Shown: positions 53,867-63,582, numbered from the stretch's first letter. The stretch is DNA of 64,000 nucleotides from Cyclobacteriaceae bacterium (GCA_019638275.1 JAHBUC010000005.1:47149-111148), one strand, 5' to 3'. Translations and numbers: made by a program. Notes: generated by a model from the letters alone, not told the origin.

Positions 53867-56374
53867 CTACGAATCGGTTGTTTTCACAAACTGGTTTTTC
53901 AGATCAGCAATAAATTCTCCGACTTCATCCAGGTGTACGTTGATGGCTTCCTCAAGGTTGTTAAGCGGAGTTCCCTTATCAAGTTCTGATTCAGTTTCCC
54001 GTAGTGCATTTGAAATTGAAATTCCACCAAGTTGACCAATTCGACCCGAAAGCTTGTGTATGATTTCCCGTACCTGGGCAGCATCTTCCTTTGCGATCCA
54101 ATCTCTTAAGTCCGATAGATCGGACGTGCAATCGTCAATAAATTGTTTCAATACAGACTGAAGCAAGTCGGCATCACCCATGGTAATTTTTTCCAATGCA
54201 TCCAGGTTGAACGATACAGGTTCACGGTTAGAGACCATTGAATCATCAGTTATTCCTAAGAACTGAAGCAATTCCTCTTCTCTGAATGGTTTTAACAAGA
54301 TGGAATCAAAACCAAGTTCGATAAATTTCTTTTGCTCGTTGGGCAAAGCGTGGGCGGTCAGCGCAATAAACTTAGTACCAGCCGGAAGCAACGTGGATAG
54401 CTCTGTTCGCAATTTTATCCCGTTTATGTGCGGCATTCGTATGTCAAGAAAAACGTGGCTCACTCCCTCGGGTAACTTGCTGCGCAGCAACTTTTCGGGC
54501 TGATCTTCGGTAATGTGCGGGATATTATGTTTTTCCAGAATTATGCTGCATAGCCGGAGAATGAGCGGATCATCATCAACTACCAATACTTTTCCACTAA
54601 ACGTTATGGGTTCTGAAGTTTTAACAGAATGAGTTTTTTCAGGAGTTGTGAAAGGGGCCTTATCAAAGCCAAGCTTCACCGTAAATGCGGTTCCTTGTCC
54701 TGGCTCGCTTTGCACCTCAAGTTTGCCGTATTGTGCATCTACCAAAGCTTTTACAATGGTAAGACCCAACCCTGTACCGCCAAATTGATAACCAATGGAA
54801 TTGTTGGCCTGTTCAAACTGATCGAATATCCGTTCCAGGTCTTGCGCATGAATGCCAATGCCGGTGTCGCTAACGATGAAAACGCATTCCATCCGATAGC
54901 CTGTATCATCAACATGAACCTCAAATGTTACGTAACCGTTTTTCGTGAACTTGATGGCATTACTGATCAGGTTGTGTAAAATCTGCCGAAGCCTGAAGGC
55001 ATCACCCAGCAAATTGATTTCTTTGACCCCCGTTGTTTTCACTATAAAGGCCAATCCTTTTTTATCAGCCTGAATGCGATGCGAAGCTTCAATTTCCTGA
55101 ATCAGTTCTTTCAGGTTGAACGGCTCACGATCGAGCTCAAATTTATTTGATTCAATTCTGCTATAATCCAGCACTTCGTTAACGATGTGCAGCAAATGTT
55201 CCGATGAATGTTGGATTGCACGAACGGCTTCATTGTTTCCGCCCGAATGCAATTGTTCTGAAAATCCGAGAATGGATTGTAATGGCGTGCGGATTTCATG
55301 ACTCATATTGGCCAGGAAACGTTCTTTTACCGCACGTAATTGATCGGCCTGTTCTTTTGCTTTTTCCAATTGCTTGCGGTAGTACTGACTTCTTGAAATA
55401 TCGCTGAGGATAAAGAACACGAGCATGGCAATGCCCAGTAAAAAAAGGATCACAAGCAACGTCATGCGGCTAATGCTTGTGTTGAAAAGCGTTACCGATT
55501 CAATATGTTTTTCCTGTAGAAGAATTATTTCTTCATTTTCAATTTCGTGTAAAATCTGCATGAGTTGTTGTAACAACGATGCACTGATATTAACAAGTTG
55601 AAGCTCCTGCCGGATCAATTGCTCACTGGATGTTCGCTGTGTCTCCTCCAACGTGTGCATAATTCGTCCGATGTGTGCAATGGCGCTATCCTGCCTGCTT
55701 ATAGCTATTGTGTCGGTTATTATGCTAAGCTCTTCTTTTATTTCAATGCGATTTTCAGGTTCGTTTGCTTCTTTTTTGGAACTGAATAGCCTGGAAAAAA
55801 AGGAGCGCTCATTTTTACGATCATCTGGTGCGGACAGTGTTGATGTAGTGGTAATTTTCTTTTCCGTGGTAACAACACTGCTGTCGGAATCCGGAGTGTA
55901 GTGCAGCAAGAATTGTGATAGGGAGTCGAGTTGTGCCGAGTAAGCTTTGTTGTTTACTTGCAAAGAGCGTTCCCGTAAATAACGAATAAAGAGTTGATTT
56001 CTTTTTTGAAGGATTCCTTCAATGTCAAGAAGACGCTGCGTTTGTTCTTCGCTCCATGATAACGCAAGAAGAGTATCCAGTGACAGTACCAACGACCTGG
56101 ATTCTTCCAGAATTTTTTGATAAGCCGCGCGAGGGTTTTTAATAGCCGCAGCCCGGTGCTCCTGTTCAAGACGGGTAACCTGACGGAAGAAGTTGTTCAG
56201 AACTTGTAATTTTTCATTGGGTGTTGATATGGCATCTACATTTTTCAAAAGCTCGCCAAACCCAAAGTATGAGATACTCAGTGCCATGATGATGGCCATC
56301 GCAGCAAGTACAAAAGCTGCAATAACTTTTCCTTTTGTTCGCTGTAAAAATGGTTGATCTGGCAACGTTTCCAT
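53867..56374 (-). CDS. Hybrid histidine kinase (HisKA-HATPase-REC-Hpt)
   Basis: 835 residues. An N-terminal membrane helix (~15-37), a long helical sensor region, a second helix (~305-325), the dimerisation/His region (NMSHEIRTPLQSILGFSEQL), HATPase (NLISNAIKFTKNG, DTGIGI, GGTGLGLTIVKALVDA), a receiver domain (KVLVVDDDPLI, HVFLDIRMPHING) and an Hpt domain (REIIHKLSGRIGQLGG) are all present. It senses an envelope signal and phosphorylates through an internal relay, probably to the convergent sigma-54 regulator. The sensor part is mainly helical (four-helix or CHASE3-like). Confidence 0.95.
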   Translation of the reverse strand: METLPDQPFLQRTKGKVIAAFVLAAMAIIMALSISYFGFGELLKNVDAISTPNEKLQVLNNFFRQVTRLEQEHRAAAIKNPRAAYQKILEESRSLVLSLDTLLALSWSEEQTQRLLDIEGILQKRNQLFIRYLRERSLQVNNKAYSAQLDSLSQFLLHYTPDSDSSVVTTEKKITTTSTLSAPDDRKNERSFFSRLFSSKKEANEPENRIEIKEELSIITDTIAISRQDSAIAHIGRIMHTLEETQRTSSEQLIRQELQLVNISASLLQQLMQILHEIENEEIILLQEKHIESVTLFNTSISRMTLLVILFLLGIAMLVFFILSDISRSQYYRKQLEKAKEQADQLRAVKERFLANMSHEIRTPLQSILGFSEQLHSGGNNEAVRAIQHSSEHLLHIVNEVLDYSRIESNKFELDREPFNLKELIQEIEASHRIQADKKGLAFIVKTTGVKEINLLGDAFRLRQILHNLISNAIKFTKNGYVTFEVHVDDTGYRMECVFIVSDTGIGIHAQDLERIFDQFEQANNSIGYQFGGTGLGLTIVKALVDAQYGKLEVQSEPGQGTAFTVKLGFDKAPFTTPEKTHSVKTSEPITFSGKVLVVDDDPLILRLCSIILEKHNIPHITEDQPEKLLRSKLPEGVSHVFLDIRMPHINGIKLRTELSTLLPAGTKFIALTAHALPNEQKKFIELGFDSILLKPFREEELLQFLGITDDSMVSNREPVSFNLDALEKITMGDADLLQSVLKQFIDDCTSDLSDLRDWIAKEDAAQVREIIHKLSGRIGQLGGISISNALRETESELDKGTPLNNLEEAINVHLDEVGEFIADLKNQFVKTTDS

Positions 56375-56500
56375 TTCTAAATGCTAAAGTGCAGAATAAG
56401 CTTTTAAGATAGCAAATCCACGCATGTTAACAAGGAACAACACGCCAGTCGATCCTTTCGTGGCGAAAGGCGTAAATTTTCTTTGGGAAGTTTTTATTCT

Positions 56501-56869
56501 CTACTTCTTGAAAACGAAATACACGGCCAGCACCAGAAACACGAACGCAATCAGGTGATTGGTGCGGAAGGTTTCGTTTTTAAAAAAGATGAGGGAGAAC
56601 GCTACGAATACCACCAGTGTGATTACTTCCTGAATGACTTTTAGCTGTACCAATGAAAAGGGCCCACCATAGCCTTTGAAACCAATGCGGTTGGCCGGAA
56701 CCTGCAGCACATATTCAAACAAAGCAACACCCCAGCTGATGAGAATGATGGAGATAAGCGGAAGGCTTGCACTCCACTTCATTTCTTTGAATTTCAAATG
56801 TCCATACCACGCAAACGTCATGAATGCATTGCTAAGTATGAGCAAGAATATGGTGTAGAAAGCCTTCAT
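56501..56869 (-). CDS. DMT-family membrane protein (DUF486)
   Basis: 122 residues with four membrane helices (near 4-22, 33-52, 76-96 and 103-119). The sequence AWYGHLKF...SWGVALFEYVLQVPANRIG and QLKVIQEVITLVVF is typical for the DUF486 DMT-like family. It is a small integral inner-membrane protein of unknown substrate. Confidence 0.9.
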   Translation of the reverse strand: MKAFYTIFLLILSNAFMTFAWYGHLKFKEMKWSASLPLISIILISWGVALFEYVLQVPANRIGFKGYGGPFSLVQLKVIQEVITLVVFVAFSLIFFKNETFRTNHLIAFVFLVLAVYFVFKK

Positions 56870-56872
56870 AAG

Positions 56873-56978
56873 TTGAAAATTTGAAATGGTTCAATTTGAA
56901 AATTGAATGTAGTACATCCAAAATCTTCAAACCTGCCGGTCGGCAGACAGGTTTTCAAATTATCACATTCTCAAATTG
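56873..56978. repeat. Palindromic spacer between the DUF486 gene and ettA
   Basis: Built of repeated words: TTGAAAATTTGAA, CAATTTGAAAATTGAA, and later TTTTCAAATT and TCTCAAATTG, with the hairpin CCTGCCGGTCGGCAGACAGG (56934-56953) in between. The words form an imperfect inverted array. It probably ends one transcript. Confidence 0.5.
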
Positions 56979-58661
56979 TTATTTAACAAGCTTCTTATAC
57001 CGTATCCGGTGCGGCTGATCATCGCCCAAGCGTTTCTTCTTGTTCTCTTCATATTCGCTGAAGCTTCCTTCAAACCAATACACCTGTGAGTCGCCTTCAA
57101 AAGCCAGGATGTGTGTACACACGCGATCGAGGAACCAGCGGTCGTGGGAAATGATTACAGCACAACCCGCAAAATTTTCCAACGCTTCTTCCAGTGCGCG
57201 AAGCGTGTTTACATCCAAGTCGTTGGTCGGTTCATCAAGCAACAACAAGTTACCACCTTGTTTCAACGCAATGGCCAGGTGCACACGGTTACGCATACCA
57301 CCGGAAAGTTCCTTGATTTTTTTCTGCTGATCAGTTCCGTTAAAATTGAATTTGCCCACATAAGCGCGTGAGTTCATTTCCTTTCCACCCAACATGATCA
57401 GGTCATTGCCACCGGTGATGGCCTGCCATACCGTGTCTTCCGGTTTCAGGTCATCGTGCTCCTGATCCACATAGGCAATTTGTACAGTTTCACCAACTTC
57501 AAATGTTCCTGCATCAGGCTTTTCCTTACCGACAATCATTTTAAACAATGTGGTCTTACCCGCACCGTTTGGTCCGATGATTCCCACAATACCTGCCGGT
57601 GGTAATGAGAACGTCAGGTTTTCATACAACAGCTTATCGCCATAGGCTTTGGCAACGCCATTGGCCTCAATAACCTTGTTTCCCAGGCGTGGTCCGGGTG
57701 GGATGTAAAGCTCCAGCTTTTCTTCACGCTCTTTTGTTTCTTGTGTGAGCAGTTTTTCGTACGCACTTAAACGCGCTTTGGCTTTCGCTTGTCTTCCTTT
57801 CGGATTCATGCGCACCCACTCCAATTCGCGCTCCAATGTTTTCTGGCGCTTGGATTCAGATTTTTCTTCCTGTGCCAAGCGCTTCTGTTTCTGATCCAAC
57901 CATGAAGAATAATTTCCCTTCCATGGAATACCTTCTCCGCGATCCAGTTCCAGAATCCATCCGGCCACGTTATCCAAAAAGTAACGGTCGTGTGTTACCG
58001 CGATGATGGTGCCTTTATATTGACGTAAATGTTCTTCGAGCCACAACACGGATTCAGCATCCAGGTGGTTGGTGGGTTCATCCAATAATAATACATCGGG
58101 TTCTTTCAACAACAGTCGGCAAAGCGCCACACGTCTTTTTTCTCCACCCGACAGGTGTTCAATTTTTGCTTCGGGCGGGGGGCAACGCAACGCATCCATA
58201 GCGCGTTCCAGTTTGTGGTCCAACTCCCATGCTCCAATCGCATCCAGTTTCTCCTGCACTTCACCCTGACGGGTAATTAGTTTATCCATCGCATCCGGAT
58301 CTTCCATAATGGCCGGATCGGCAAATTTTTCGTTGATGGTTTCAAATTCTTTCAACAAGGCTACCGTTTCATGCACGCCTTCTTCTACCACTTCCTTTAC
58401 GGTTTTGGTTTTGTCCAGTTGAGGTTCCTGCTCCAGCAGGCCAACCGAATAACCCAGGTCAGAAACTACTTCACCCTGGAACTCCTTATCAATACCCGCA
58501 ATGATGCGCAGCAAGGAAGATTTACCTGATCCATTCAAACCCAAAACACCAATCTTGGCGCCATAGAAGAAGGAGAGGTAGATGTTTTTTAATACTTGTT
58601 TGTTGGGTGGGTAGATTTTACTCACACCCGTCATCGAGAAAATTATTTTTTCGTCAGCCAT
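56979..58661 (-). CDS. ettA: Energy-dependent translational throttle protein EttA (ABC-F)
   Basis: 560 residues with two ABC cassettes: Walker A GLNGSGKSS and GPNGAGKTT, signatures LSGGEKRRVALCR and LSGGMRNRVHLAI, Walker B VLLLDEPTNHLD and LLLLDEPTNDLD, and the ABC-F linker between them. EttA binds the ribosomal E site and gates the first peptide bond by ATP level. Length and motifs fit ettA well. Single gene, starting 80 nt or so from the DUF2795 upstream region. Confidence 0.95.
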   Translation of the reverse strand: MADEKIIFSMTGVSKIYPPNKQVLKNIYLSFFYGAKIGVLGLNGSGKSSLLRIIAGIDKEFQGEVVSDLGYSVGLLEQEPQLDKTKTVKEVVEEGVHETVALLKEFETINEKFADPAIMEDPDAMDKLITRQGEVQEKLDAIGAWELDHKLERAMDALRCPPPEAKIEHLSGGEKRRVALCRLLLKEPDVLLLDEPTNHLDAESVLWLEEHLRQYKGTIIAVTHDRYFLDNVAGWILELDRGEGIPWKGNYSSWLDQKQKRLAQEEKSESKRQKTLERELEWVRMNPKGRQAKAKARLSAYEKLLTQETKEREEKLELYIPPGPRLGNKVIEANGVAKAYGDKLLYENLTFSLPPAGIVGIIGPNGAGKTTLFKMIVGKEKPDAGTFEVGETVQIAYVDQEHDDLKPEDTVWQAITGGNDLIMLGGKEMNSRAYVGKFNFNGTDQQKKIKELSGGMRNRVHLAIALKQGGNLLLLDEPTNDLDVNTLRALEEALENFAGCAVIISHDRWFLDRVCTHILAFEGDSQVYWFEGSFSEYEENKKKRLGDDQPHRIRYKKLVK

Positions 58662-58833
58662 AAATCATTTGTTGGATTTTACCGTTCAGGCAAATAAGCC
58701 TGCCTGCTCCTGGCAAGGCGCAAATATGGCTTTTTTTAGCCGATAGTCCATGATTGAGGCGGAATGGTTAAGCGGTTACTTTCTGGCTCGATTTGTCATG
58801 GAGTGGCAAGCGGTTTTTTGGCCAAAACGGGCT

Positions 58834-58864
58834 ATTGACTATGGAGTAATTAATTCTATTTTTG
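58834..58864 (+). promoter_or_regulatory. Predicted promoter of the DUF2795 gene
   Basis: ATTG (58834-58837), 19 nt, then TATTTTTG (58857-58864), which fits the Bacteroidota housekeeping pattern (TTTG-N19-TAnnTTTG). The start codon is 27 nt after the -7 box. Confidence 0.65.
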
Positions 58865-58873
58865 CGAAAATTT

Positions 58874-58883
58874 AAAAGGAGGA
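58874..58883 (+). promoter_or_regulatory. Strong Shine-Dalgarno site before the DUF2795 gene
   Basis: AAAAGGAGGA (58874-58883) ends 8 nt before the ATG at 58892. Such a full Shine-Dalgarno site is unusual for Bacteroidota, which mostly do not use one, and it fixes the start. Confidence 0.7.
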
Positions 58884-58891
58884 CCTCTGTT

Positions 58892-59113
58892 ATGTATTGG
58901 ACACTTGAACTTGCCTCATACCTGGAAGATGCACCCTGGCCGGCTACGAAGGATGAACTGATTGATTACTCCATCCGTTCGGGAGCACCGCTTGAAGTGG
59001 TGGAAAATCTTCAGGAATTGGAGGATGACGGTCAGCCGTATGAGAGCATTGAAGAAATCTGGCCGGATTACCCGACCAAGGAAGACTTCTTCTTCAACGA
59101 AGACGAATATTAA
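58892..59113 (+). CDS. DUF2795 small acidic protein
   Basis: 73 residues from ATG 58892. The sequence is YLEDAPWPATKDELIDYSIRSGAPLEVVENLQELEDDGQPYESIEEIWPDYPTKEDFFFNEDEY, the DUF2795 pattern with a C-terminal acidic tail. It is cytosolic, and its function is unknown. The strong Shine-Dalgarno site and a matching promoter suggest high expression. A terminator follows at 59142. Confidence 0.88.
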   Translation: MYWTLELASYLEDAPWPATKDELIDYSIRSGAPLEVVENLQELEDDGQPYESIEEIWPDYPTKEDFFFNEDEY

Positions 59114-59141
59114 CATACTCGTTATATTATAGAAGGCATAT

Positions 59142-59169
59142 AAACCGGGGATACCTCCGGTTTTTTTGT
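59142..59169 (+). terminator. Terminator after the DUF2795 gene
   Basis: AAACCGG (59142-59148) pairs with CCGGTTT (59157-59163), with TTTTTGTT next. The intergenic part 59170-59298 has no further feature. Confidence 0.85.
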
Positions 59170-59298
59170 TTTCCAAAATCCGGGTCATTCATTGGTTTAG
59201 CCTGCCACTGGTTCGAATGTTAAAGCAGCCTGTCGAATTCACCGCATGAATAAAATGGATTGTTTTTAGTTTGTCACCAAAACTAAATCTAAACTACT

Positions 59299-59979
59299 AT
59301 GCGTTTAAGCATCATACATCACAATCGTTTTGTTGTATTTATTTTAACGCTTACCCTCCTGTTGGGCTCCTGCAAGAACACGAGTAAAGCAACGAAAGGA
59401 GCCATTATCGGAACAGCGGGTGGAGCTGCAGCCGGTGCGGCAATCGGCAAAGCGGCCGGTAACACGGCAGCGGGAGCCATTATTGGGGCAGCTGTTGGTG
59501 GAACGGCTGGTTACCTGATTGGTCGCTACATGGACAAGCAGGCTGCGGAGCTAAAGAAAGACCTGAAGGGCGCTGAAGTGGAACGTGTAGGGGAAGGAAT
59601 AAAAATTACCTTCCGCGAAGGAATTCAGTTTGCTGTAAATTCATCCGATCTGTCTACTACTTCGAAAAGTAATTTGGATAATCTGGCTAACGTATTAAAC
59701 AAGTACGATGACACAAATATTCTGATTGAGGGACACACGGATTCTACCGGCAAGCATGATTACAACGTACAGTTATCGGAAAAAAGGTCGGCATCTGTTT
59801 CCAGTTACTTAAAATCACGCGGTGTTACAGGGGCAAGAATTACTACAGTAGGTTATGGTCCTGATCAACCGGTAGCCGACAATGCAACCGTTGATGGACG
59901 TCAACAGAACAGAAGAGTTGAGGTGGCTATTTTTGCCAATGATAAATTGAAAAAGAAAGCCGAGAAGGGTGAGATTTGA
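59299..59979 (+). CDS. OmpA-family lipoprotein with glycine-zipper domain
   Basis: 226 residues. Lipoprotein signal (FILTLTLLLGSCKNTSK), then a glycine-zipper region (~30-76: GAIIGTAGGAAAGAAIGKAAG...GGTAGYLIGRYMD) and a C-terminal OmpA domain (~110-210: ILIEGHTDSTGKHDYNVQLSEKRSASVSSYL...GRQQNRRVEVAIF). The OmpA domain binds peptidoglycan, and the zipper part may insert in or span the outer membrane. It resembles YiaD/Pal-type lipoproteins. It is intact, unlike the remnant at 42515. Confidence 0.95.
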   Translation: MRLSIIHHNRFVVFILTLTLLLGSCKNTSKATKGAIIGTAGGAAAGAAIGKAAGNTAAGAIIGAAVGGTAGYLIGRYMDKQAAELKKDLKGAEVERVGEGIKITFREGIQFAVNSSDLSTTSKSNLDNLANVLNKYDDTNILIEGHTDSTGKHDYNVQLSEKRSASVSSYLKSRGVTGARITTVGYGPDQPVADNATVDGRQQNRRVEVAIFANDKLKKKAEKGEI

Positions 59980-60004
59980 TATTGCTTATTAGTCAGGATA
60001 TTTG

Positions 60005-60038
60005 AAGACCGAAGCCTGTTCACCGCCTTCGGTCTTTT
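60005..60038. terminator. Bidirectional terminator between OmpA gene and ispD
   Basis: AAGACCGAAG (60005-60014) pairs with CTTCGGTCTT (60027-60036), then TT. It overlaps the last codons of ispD on the minus strand and lies 26 nt after the OmpA gene stop. Confidence 0.75.
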
Positions 60039-60703
60039 AACAAGGCTTCTGCAACAATCAAATCTTCCGGAGTGGTGATCTTGATGTTTTCATAACTTCC
60101 TTCAAATAGGGAAATCACATGCCCGGAACGTTCGGCTACGCTGGCGTCATCGGTAAGGCTTGCATCTTCTTTTATTTGATACGCCTGTTTGATCAAGGAA
60201 ACAGTGAATGTTTGTGGCGTCTGCACCAACCGAAAGCGCGACCGGTCCATTGCCTTGGTGTTATCCTGATCGGTCATGCGAATCGATTCTTTCAACCGTA
60301 CGGCAGCAACAGCGGAACCATGCACAGCCGCCAGCCGAAACGATGCGCCAATAATATCTTCACCCACCAGCGGACGAACCCCATCGTGTATGGCTACGAG
60401 GCCATCATCGCCTTCAATTTTATCTAAGCCATTTTTAACGGATTGGAAGCGGGTATCACCGCCTTTCGTGAGAATCAATGGTTTGTTGTATTTGTGAAGC
60501 AGGCATAATTCTTCCCAAATAGGAAAGTCATCTTCGGGCAGCACCACGATTACGGTTATGGTGGGTGAGTAGGCGTAAAAGGTGTTGATGGTGCGCATGA
60601 GTATAGGTACACCATCCAGATCAAGAAACTGCTTGGGTACTTTGCTTTTGATGCGTGTGCCTTTTCCTCCGGCAACAATAAGTGCGTATTCTTTATTGTT
60701 CAT
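60020..60703 (-). CDS. ispD: 2-C-methyl-D-erythritol 4-phosphate cytidylyltransferase
   Basis: 227 residues with the nucleotidyltransferase motif AGGKGTRIKSKVPKQFLDL near residue 12, GLVAIHDGVRPLV near 100-112 and DDASVAERSGHVISLFEGSYENIKITTPEDLIVAEALL at the end. IspD activates MEP with CTP in the non-mevalonate isoprenoid pathway. It is divergent from the small membrane protein gene, with a 29-nt gap. Confidence 0.95.
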   Translation of the reverse strand: MNNKEYALIVAGGKGTRIKSKVPKQFLDLDGVPILMRTINTFYAYSPTITVIVVLPEDDFPIWEELCLLHKYNKPLILTKGGDTRFQSVKNGLDKIEGDDGLVAIHDGVRPLVGEDIIGASFRLAAVHGSAVAAVRLKESIRMTDQDNTKAMDRSRFRLVQTPQTFTVSLIKQAYQIKEDASLTDDASVAERSGHVISLFEGSYENIKITTPEDLIVAEALLKDRRR

Positions 60704-60732
60704 ATATTCACCGTGAAAATACCAAAATAGTT

Positions 60733-60984
60733 ATGGGGATACTACGCTTGCTGCTGATTGTGTTTAATGTTGTGGTGGTGACTTACCTGGTGTACCGCAT
60801 GTTCCAGGTAGCAAAAGAACCGATTCCTTCCGGAAGGAAATCACTCATTCTGATTGCGGGCATCCTGCTGTTGCTGGCCCCGTTCAGTATGTTCTTTGGC
60901 ATTATGAATGCCTCCTTCACCTATTTTATGATTTATCCCGTAGCGATCTCGTTGTTTCTGTATCTGATTAGAGAGGTACAATAG
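60733..60984 (+). CDS. Small membrane protein
   Basis: 83 residues from ATG 60733; a longer frame would overlap ispD and adds no likely leader. Two or three hydrophobic helices (near 3-22, 36-54 and 58-78) are visible. It is probably an inner-membrane protein; the family is not recognised. It reads toward queA, with only 15 nt between the stops. Confidence 0.7.
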   Translation: MGILRLLLIVFNVVVVTYLVYRMFQVAKEPIPSGRKSLILIAGILLLLAPFSMFFGIMNASFTYFMIYPVAISLFLYLIREVQ

Positions 60985-60999
60985 ACTGCACCTAATTCA

Positions 61000-62046
61000 T
61001 CAGATGATCAACATGGCATCACCGTATGTGAGGAACTTATACTTTTCCTTCTTCGCTACTTTGTAGGCTTCCATTACCAGATCAAAACCACCAAACGCAG
61101 CGGCCATCATCAACAAGGTTGATTCAGGCATGTGGAAGTTGGTGATCATGGCATTGCAGATTTTGAAATCGTAAGGCGGGAAAATGAATTTGTCCGTCCA
61201 GCCTTCTTTTACTTTTAACCGGTTGGTTGCCGATACAGCCGATTCCAGCGCCCGCATGGACGTTGTGCCGATGGCACACACTTTATTTTTATTGTCGAGG
61301 GCCTTGTTCACTTTATCCACTACCTCGGGGCCAACAATGAAATTCTCGGAATCCATTTTGTGTTTGGTGAGGTCTTCCACATCCACCTGGCGGAAGGTAC
61401 CCAACCCAATGTGCAGGGTGATGAAGCTCATATCCACACCTTTCAACTGAAGGCGCTTTACCAATTGCTTGGTGAAGTGCATGCCTGCGGTTGGTGCAGA
61501 AACGGCACCTTTATTCTTGGCAAAGATAGTTTGGAAGCGATCCTTGTCTTCCGCTTCCACTTTTCGCTTAATGTATTTGGGAAGTGGAGTTTCGCCCAAG
61601 GTTTCAATTACCTTATCAAATGCTTCTGCATCGCCATCAAACAGAAAGCGAATCGTTCTTCCACGTGATGTAGTGTTATCGATTACTTCCGCAACCAGAT
61701 CACCATTGCCAAAGTATAGCTTGTTGCCCACACGGATTTTACGTGCCGGGTCAACCAATACATCCCACAGGTGCATTTCGGCATTCAGTTCACGAAGCAG
61801 GAAAACTTCAATTTTGGCTCCCGTTTTTTCCTTGCGACCGTACAAACGGGCAGGGAATACCATGGTATCGTTGGCTACCATCACATCGCCTACATCGAAA
61901 TAATTGACCACATCTTTAAAAACCTTGTGCTCAATTTTTCCGGAATCCTTGTGAACCACCATTAAACGGGCTTCATCCCGGTTTTCGGCTGGTCGTAAGG
62001 CGATAAGGTTGTTGGGGAGTTCAAATTTGAATTCGGAAAGCTTCAT
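61000..62046 (-). CDS. queA: S-adenosylmethionine:tRNA ribosyltransferase-isomerase
   Basis: 348 residues matching QueA throughout: [26 protein letters not shown] at the start, [56 protein letters not shown] and [20 protein letters not shown]. QueA makes epoxyqueuosine in tRNA wobble positions by transferring the ribosyl part of SAM. A TATTTTTG box (minus 62096-62103) lies 50 nt upstream, but a clear -33 is not seen. Confidence 0.97.
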   Translation of the reverse strand: MKLSEFKFELPNNLIALRPAENRDEARLMVVHKDSGKIEHKVFKDVVNYFDVGDVMVANDTMVFPARLYGRKEKTGAKIEVFLLRELNAEMHLWDVLVDPARKIRVGNKLYFGNGDLVAEVIDNTTSRGRTIRFLFDGDAEAFDKVIETLGETPLPKYIKRKVEAEDKDRFQTIFAKNKGAVSAPTAGMHFTKQLVKRLQLKGVDMSFITLHIGLGTFRQVDVEDLTKHKMDSENFIVGPEVVDKVNKALDNKNKVCAIGTTSMRALESAVSATNRLKVKEGWTDKFIFPPYDFKICNAMITNFHMPESTLLMMAAAFGGFDLVMEAYKVAKKEKYKFLTYGDAMLII

Positions 62047-62247
62047 ATTTTAAATGCAAAGTATGCCCAATGAACAGTTAATTTTTTTAAGGTTGCAAAA
62101 ATAAGGCAATACTTGAGATTTACGAAGAATGGGCTGGTTTTTAAATACCGTAACAAATTGCCCTGTTTTTAGTCTAATGGACGTAATTCAAAAGGCCAAA
62201 AGCCGACTAACCCGAGTAATTTCAGCCATAAACCCCAAGGCCAAAGC

Positions 62248-63513
62248 ATGAAGGTATTGCGTCAGATAATGGAAAGTTTTCGATTCGCCTGGAAAGCCCT
62301 CCGGTCGAACCTGTTGCGTACGATCTTGTCCCTGTTGGGGGTTACGGTGGGCATCTTCGCCATTATTGCCGTGCTTACGTTGGTTGATTCATTGGAGAAG
62401 AACATCAAGGACAGTTTGAATTTTATCGGCACCGGGGTTATCTACATTGAAAAGATGCCGTGGCTTCCGGAAGAGGGTGGAGATTACAAGTGGTGGGAAT
62501 ATTTCCGCAGGCCCAATGCCTCTTATGCCGAGTTTAAATTTCTGAAGCAAAATCTGAAAAATGCAGATCACATCGCCATCCTGGCGGGTAGGGGAAATGC
62601 TTTAATCAAAAGAAACAGTAACAGTATCGGACAAGTGAGGTTGCTGGGTGGTAGCGAGGGGTATGAGCAACTGTTTGAAGTGCCGATTGAAAAGGGCAGA
62701 TACTTTACTACGGATGAAGTAATGGGTGGACGCAATGTGGCGGTTATTGGATATGAGGTTGCCAAAGCCCTGTTCCCCAATAACGAAGACGCATTAGGTA
62801 AGACTATTAAGGTGAAGAACCTGATGTATAGTGTGGTTGGCGTTGTAAAGCAGGAGGGGCAGAGCTTTATGGGAAATACCACCAATGATTTCACGGTAAT
62901 CATTCCATACAATTCGTTCCGAAAGATTTACCAAACCGGTACAGGCAGGTGGAACGAAATCGGGTCGACCATTGGTGTAAAAGGAACGGAGCAAGATATT
63001 GGATTGGTGGAATTGGAAAATGAAGTGCGCGGGTTCTTACGTACGCGTAGAGGAGTGCGGCCTGTTGAGAAAGATAACTTTGCGTTGAACCGACCGGAAG
63101 CCATCATGAATGTAATCAGTGGGTTGTTTGATGTGGTAGGAGTAGCCGGTTGGATAATTGGTGGCTTTTCGATGTTGGTAGGTGGCTTTGGTATTGCCAA
63201 CATCATGTTTGTATCAGTAAAAGAACGAACCAGTATTATCGGACTACAGAAATCCGTGGGCGCAAAAAATTATTTTATCCTCTTTCAGTTTTTGTTTGAA
63301 GCGATCTTCCTCTGTTTAATCGGAGGCTTTGCCGGGTTGTTCCTCGTATACCTGATCACACTCATCCCGATGGGTAGTTTAGTCGTTACCCTTTCATTTA
63401 AGAATATTGTTTTGGGAATCGGTGTGTCAACCGTAATTGGATTGGTATCCGGCATCGTTCCGGCTGCGATGGCCGCTCGATTGGATCCAGTGATTGCTAT
63501 TCGGGCATCGTAG
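62248..63513 (+). CDS. MacB-type ABC transporter permease
   Basis: 421 residues. N-terminal helix (~20-45, LLRTILSLLGVTVGIFAIIAVLTLV), MacB_PCD periplasmic domain and three C-terminal helices (near 293-317, 340-365 and 383-410), ending LDPVIAIRAS, are the usual permease plan of this class. It would need an ATPase and periplasmic partners, which are not adjacent here. Likely roles are export of a peptide, lipid or drug. Confidence 0.93.
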   Translation: MKVLRQIMESFRFAWKALRSNLLRTILSLLGVTVGIFAIIAVLTLVDSLEKNIKDSLNFIGTGVIYIEKMPWLPEEGGDYKWWEYFRRPNASYAEFKFLKQNLKNADHIAILAGRGNALIKRNSNSIGQVRLLGGSEGYEQLFEVPIEKGRYFTTDEVMGGRNVAVIGYEVAKALFPNNEDALGKTIKVKNLMYSVVGVVKQEGQSFMGNTTNDFTVIIPYNSFRKIYQTGTGRWNEIGSTIGVKGTEQDIGLVELENEVRGFLRTRRGVRPVEKDNFALNRPEAIMNVISGLFDVVGVAGWIIGGFSMLVGGFGIANIMFVSVKERTSIIGLQKSVGAKNYFILFQFLFEAIFLCLIGGFAGLFLVYLITLIPMGSLVVTLSFKNIVLGIGVSTVIGLVSGIVPAAMAARLDPVIAIRAS

Positions 63514-63582
63514 TCAATTAGTCGATAGTCCATGGTCCATAGTCAACAAGACTATCGACCATGGACTATCGACCATCGACAT
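63514..63582. repeat. Palindromic spacer between MacB-type gene and recA
   Basis: GTCGATAGTCCATGGTC...ATAGTC and GACTAT...GACCATGGACTATCGAC form a long stem with a 5-nt loop. Repeated GAC-TATC and CCATGG words make up the whole spacer. It probably ends both convergent units. Confidence 0.6.

Noticed and set aside
59195..59235. tRNA-like T-loop word GGTTCGAATG
   Set aside because: No acceptor stem, anticodon arm or CCA could be built around it.
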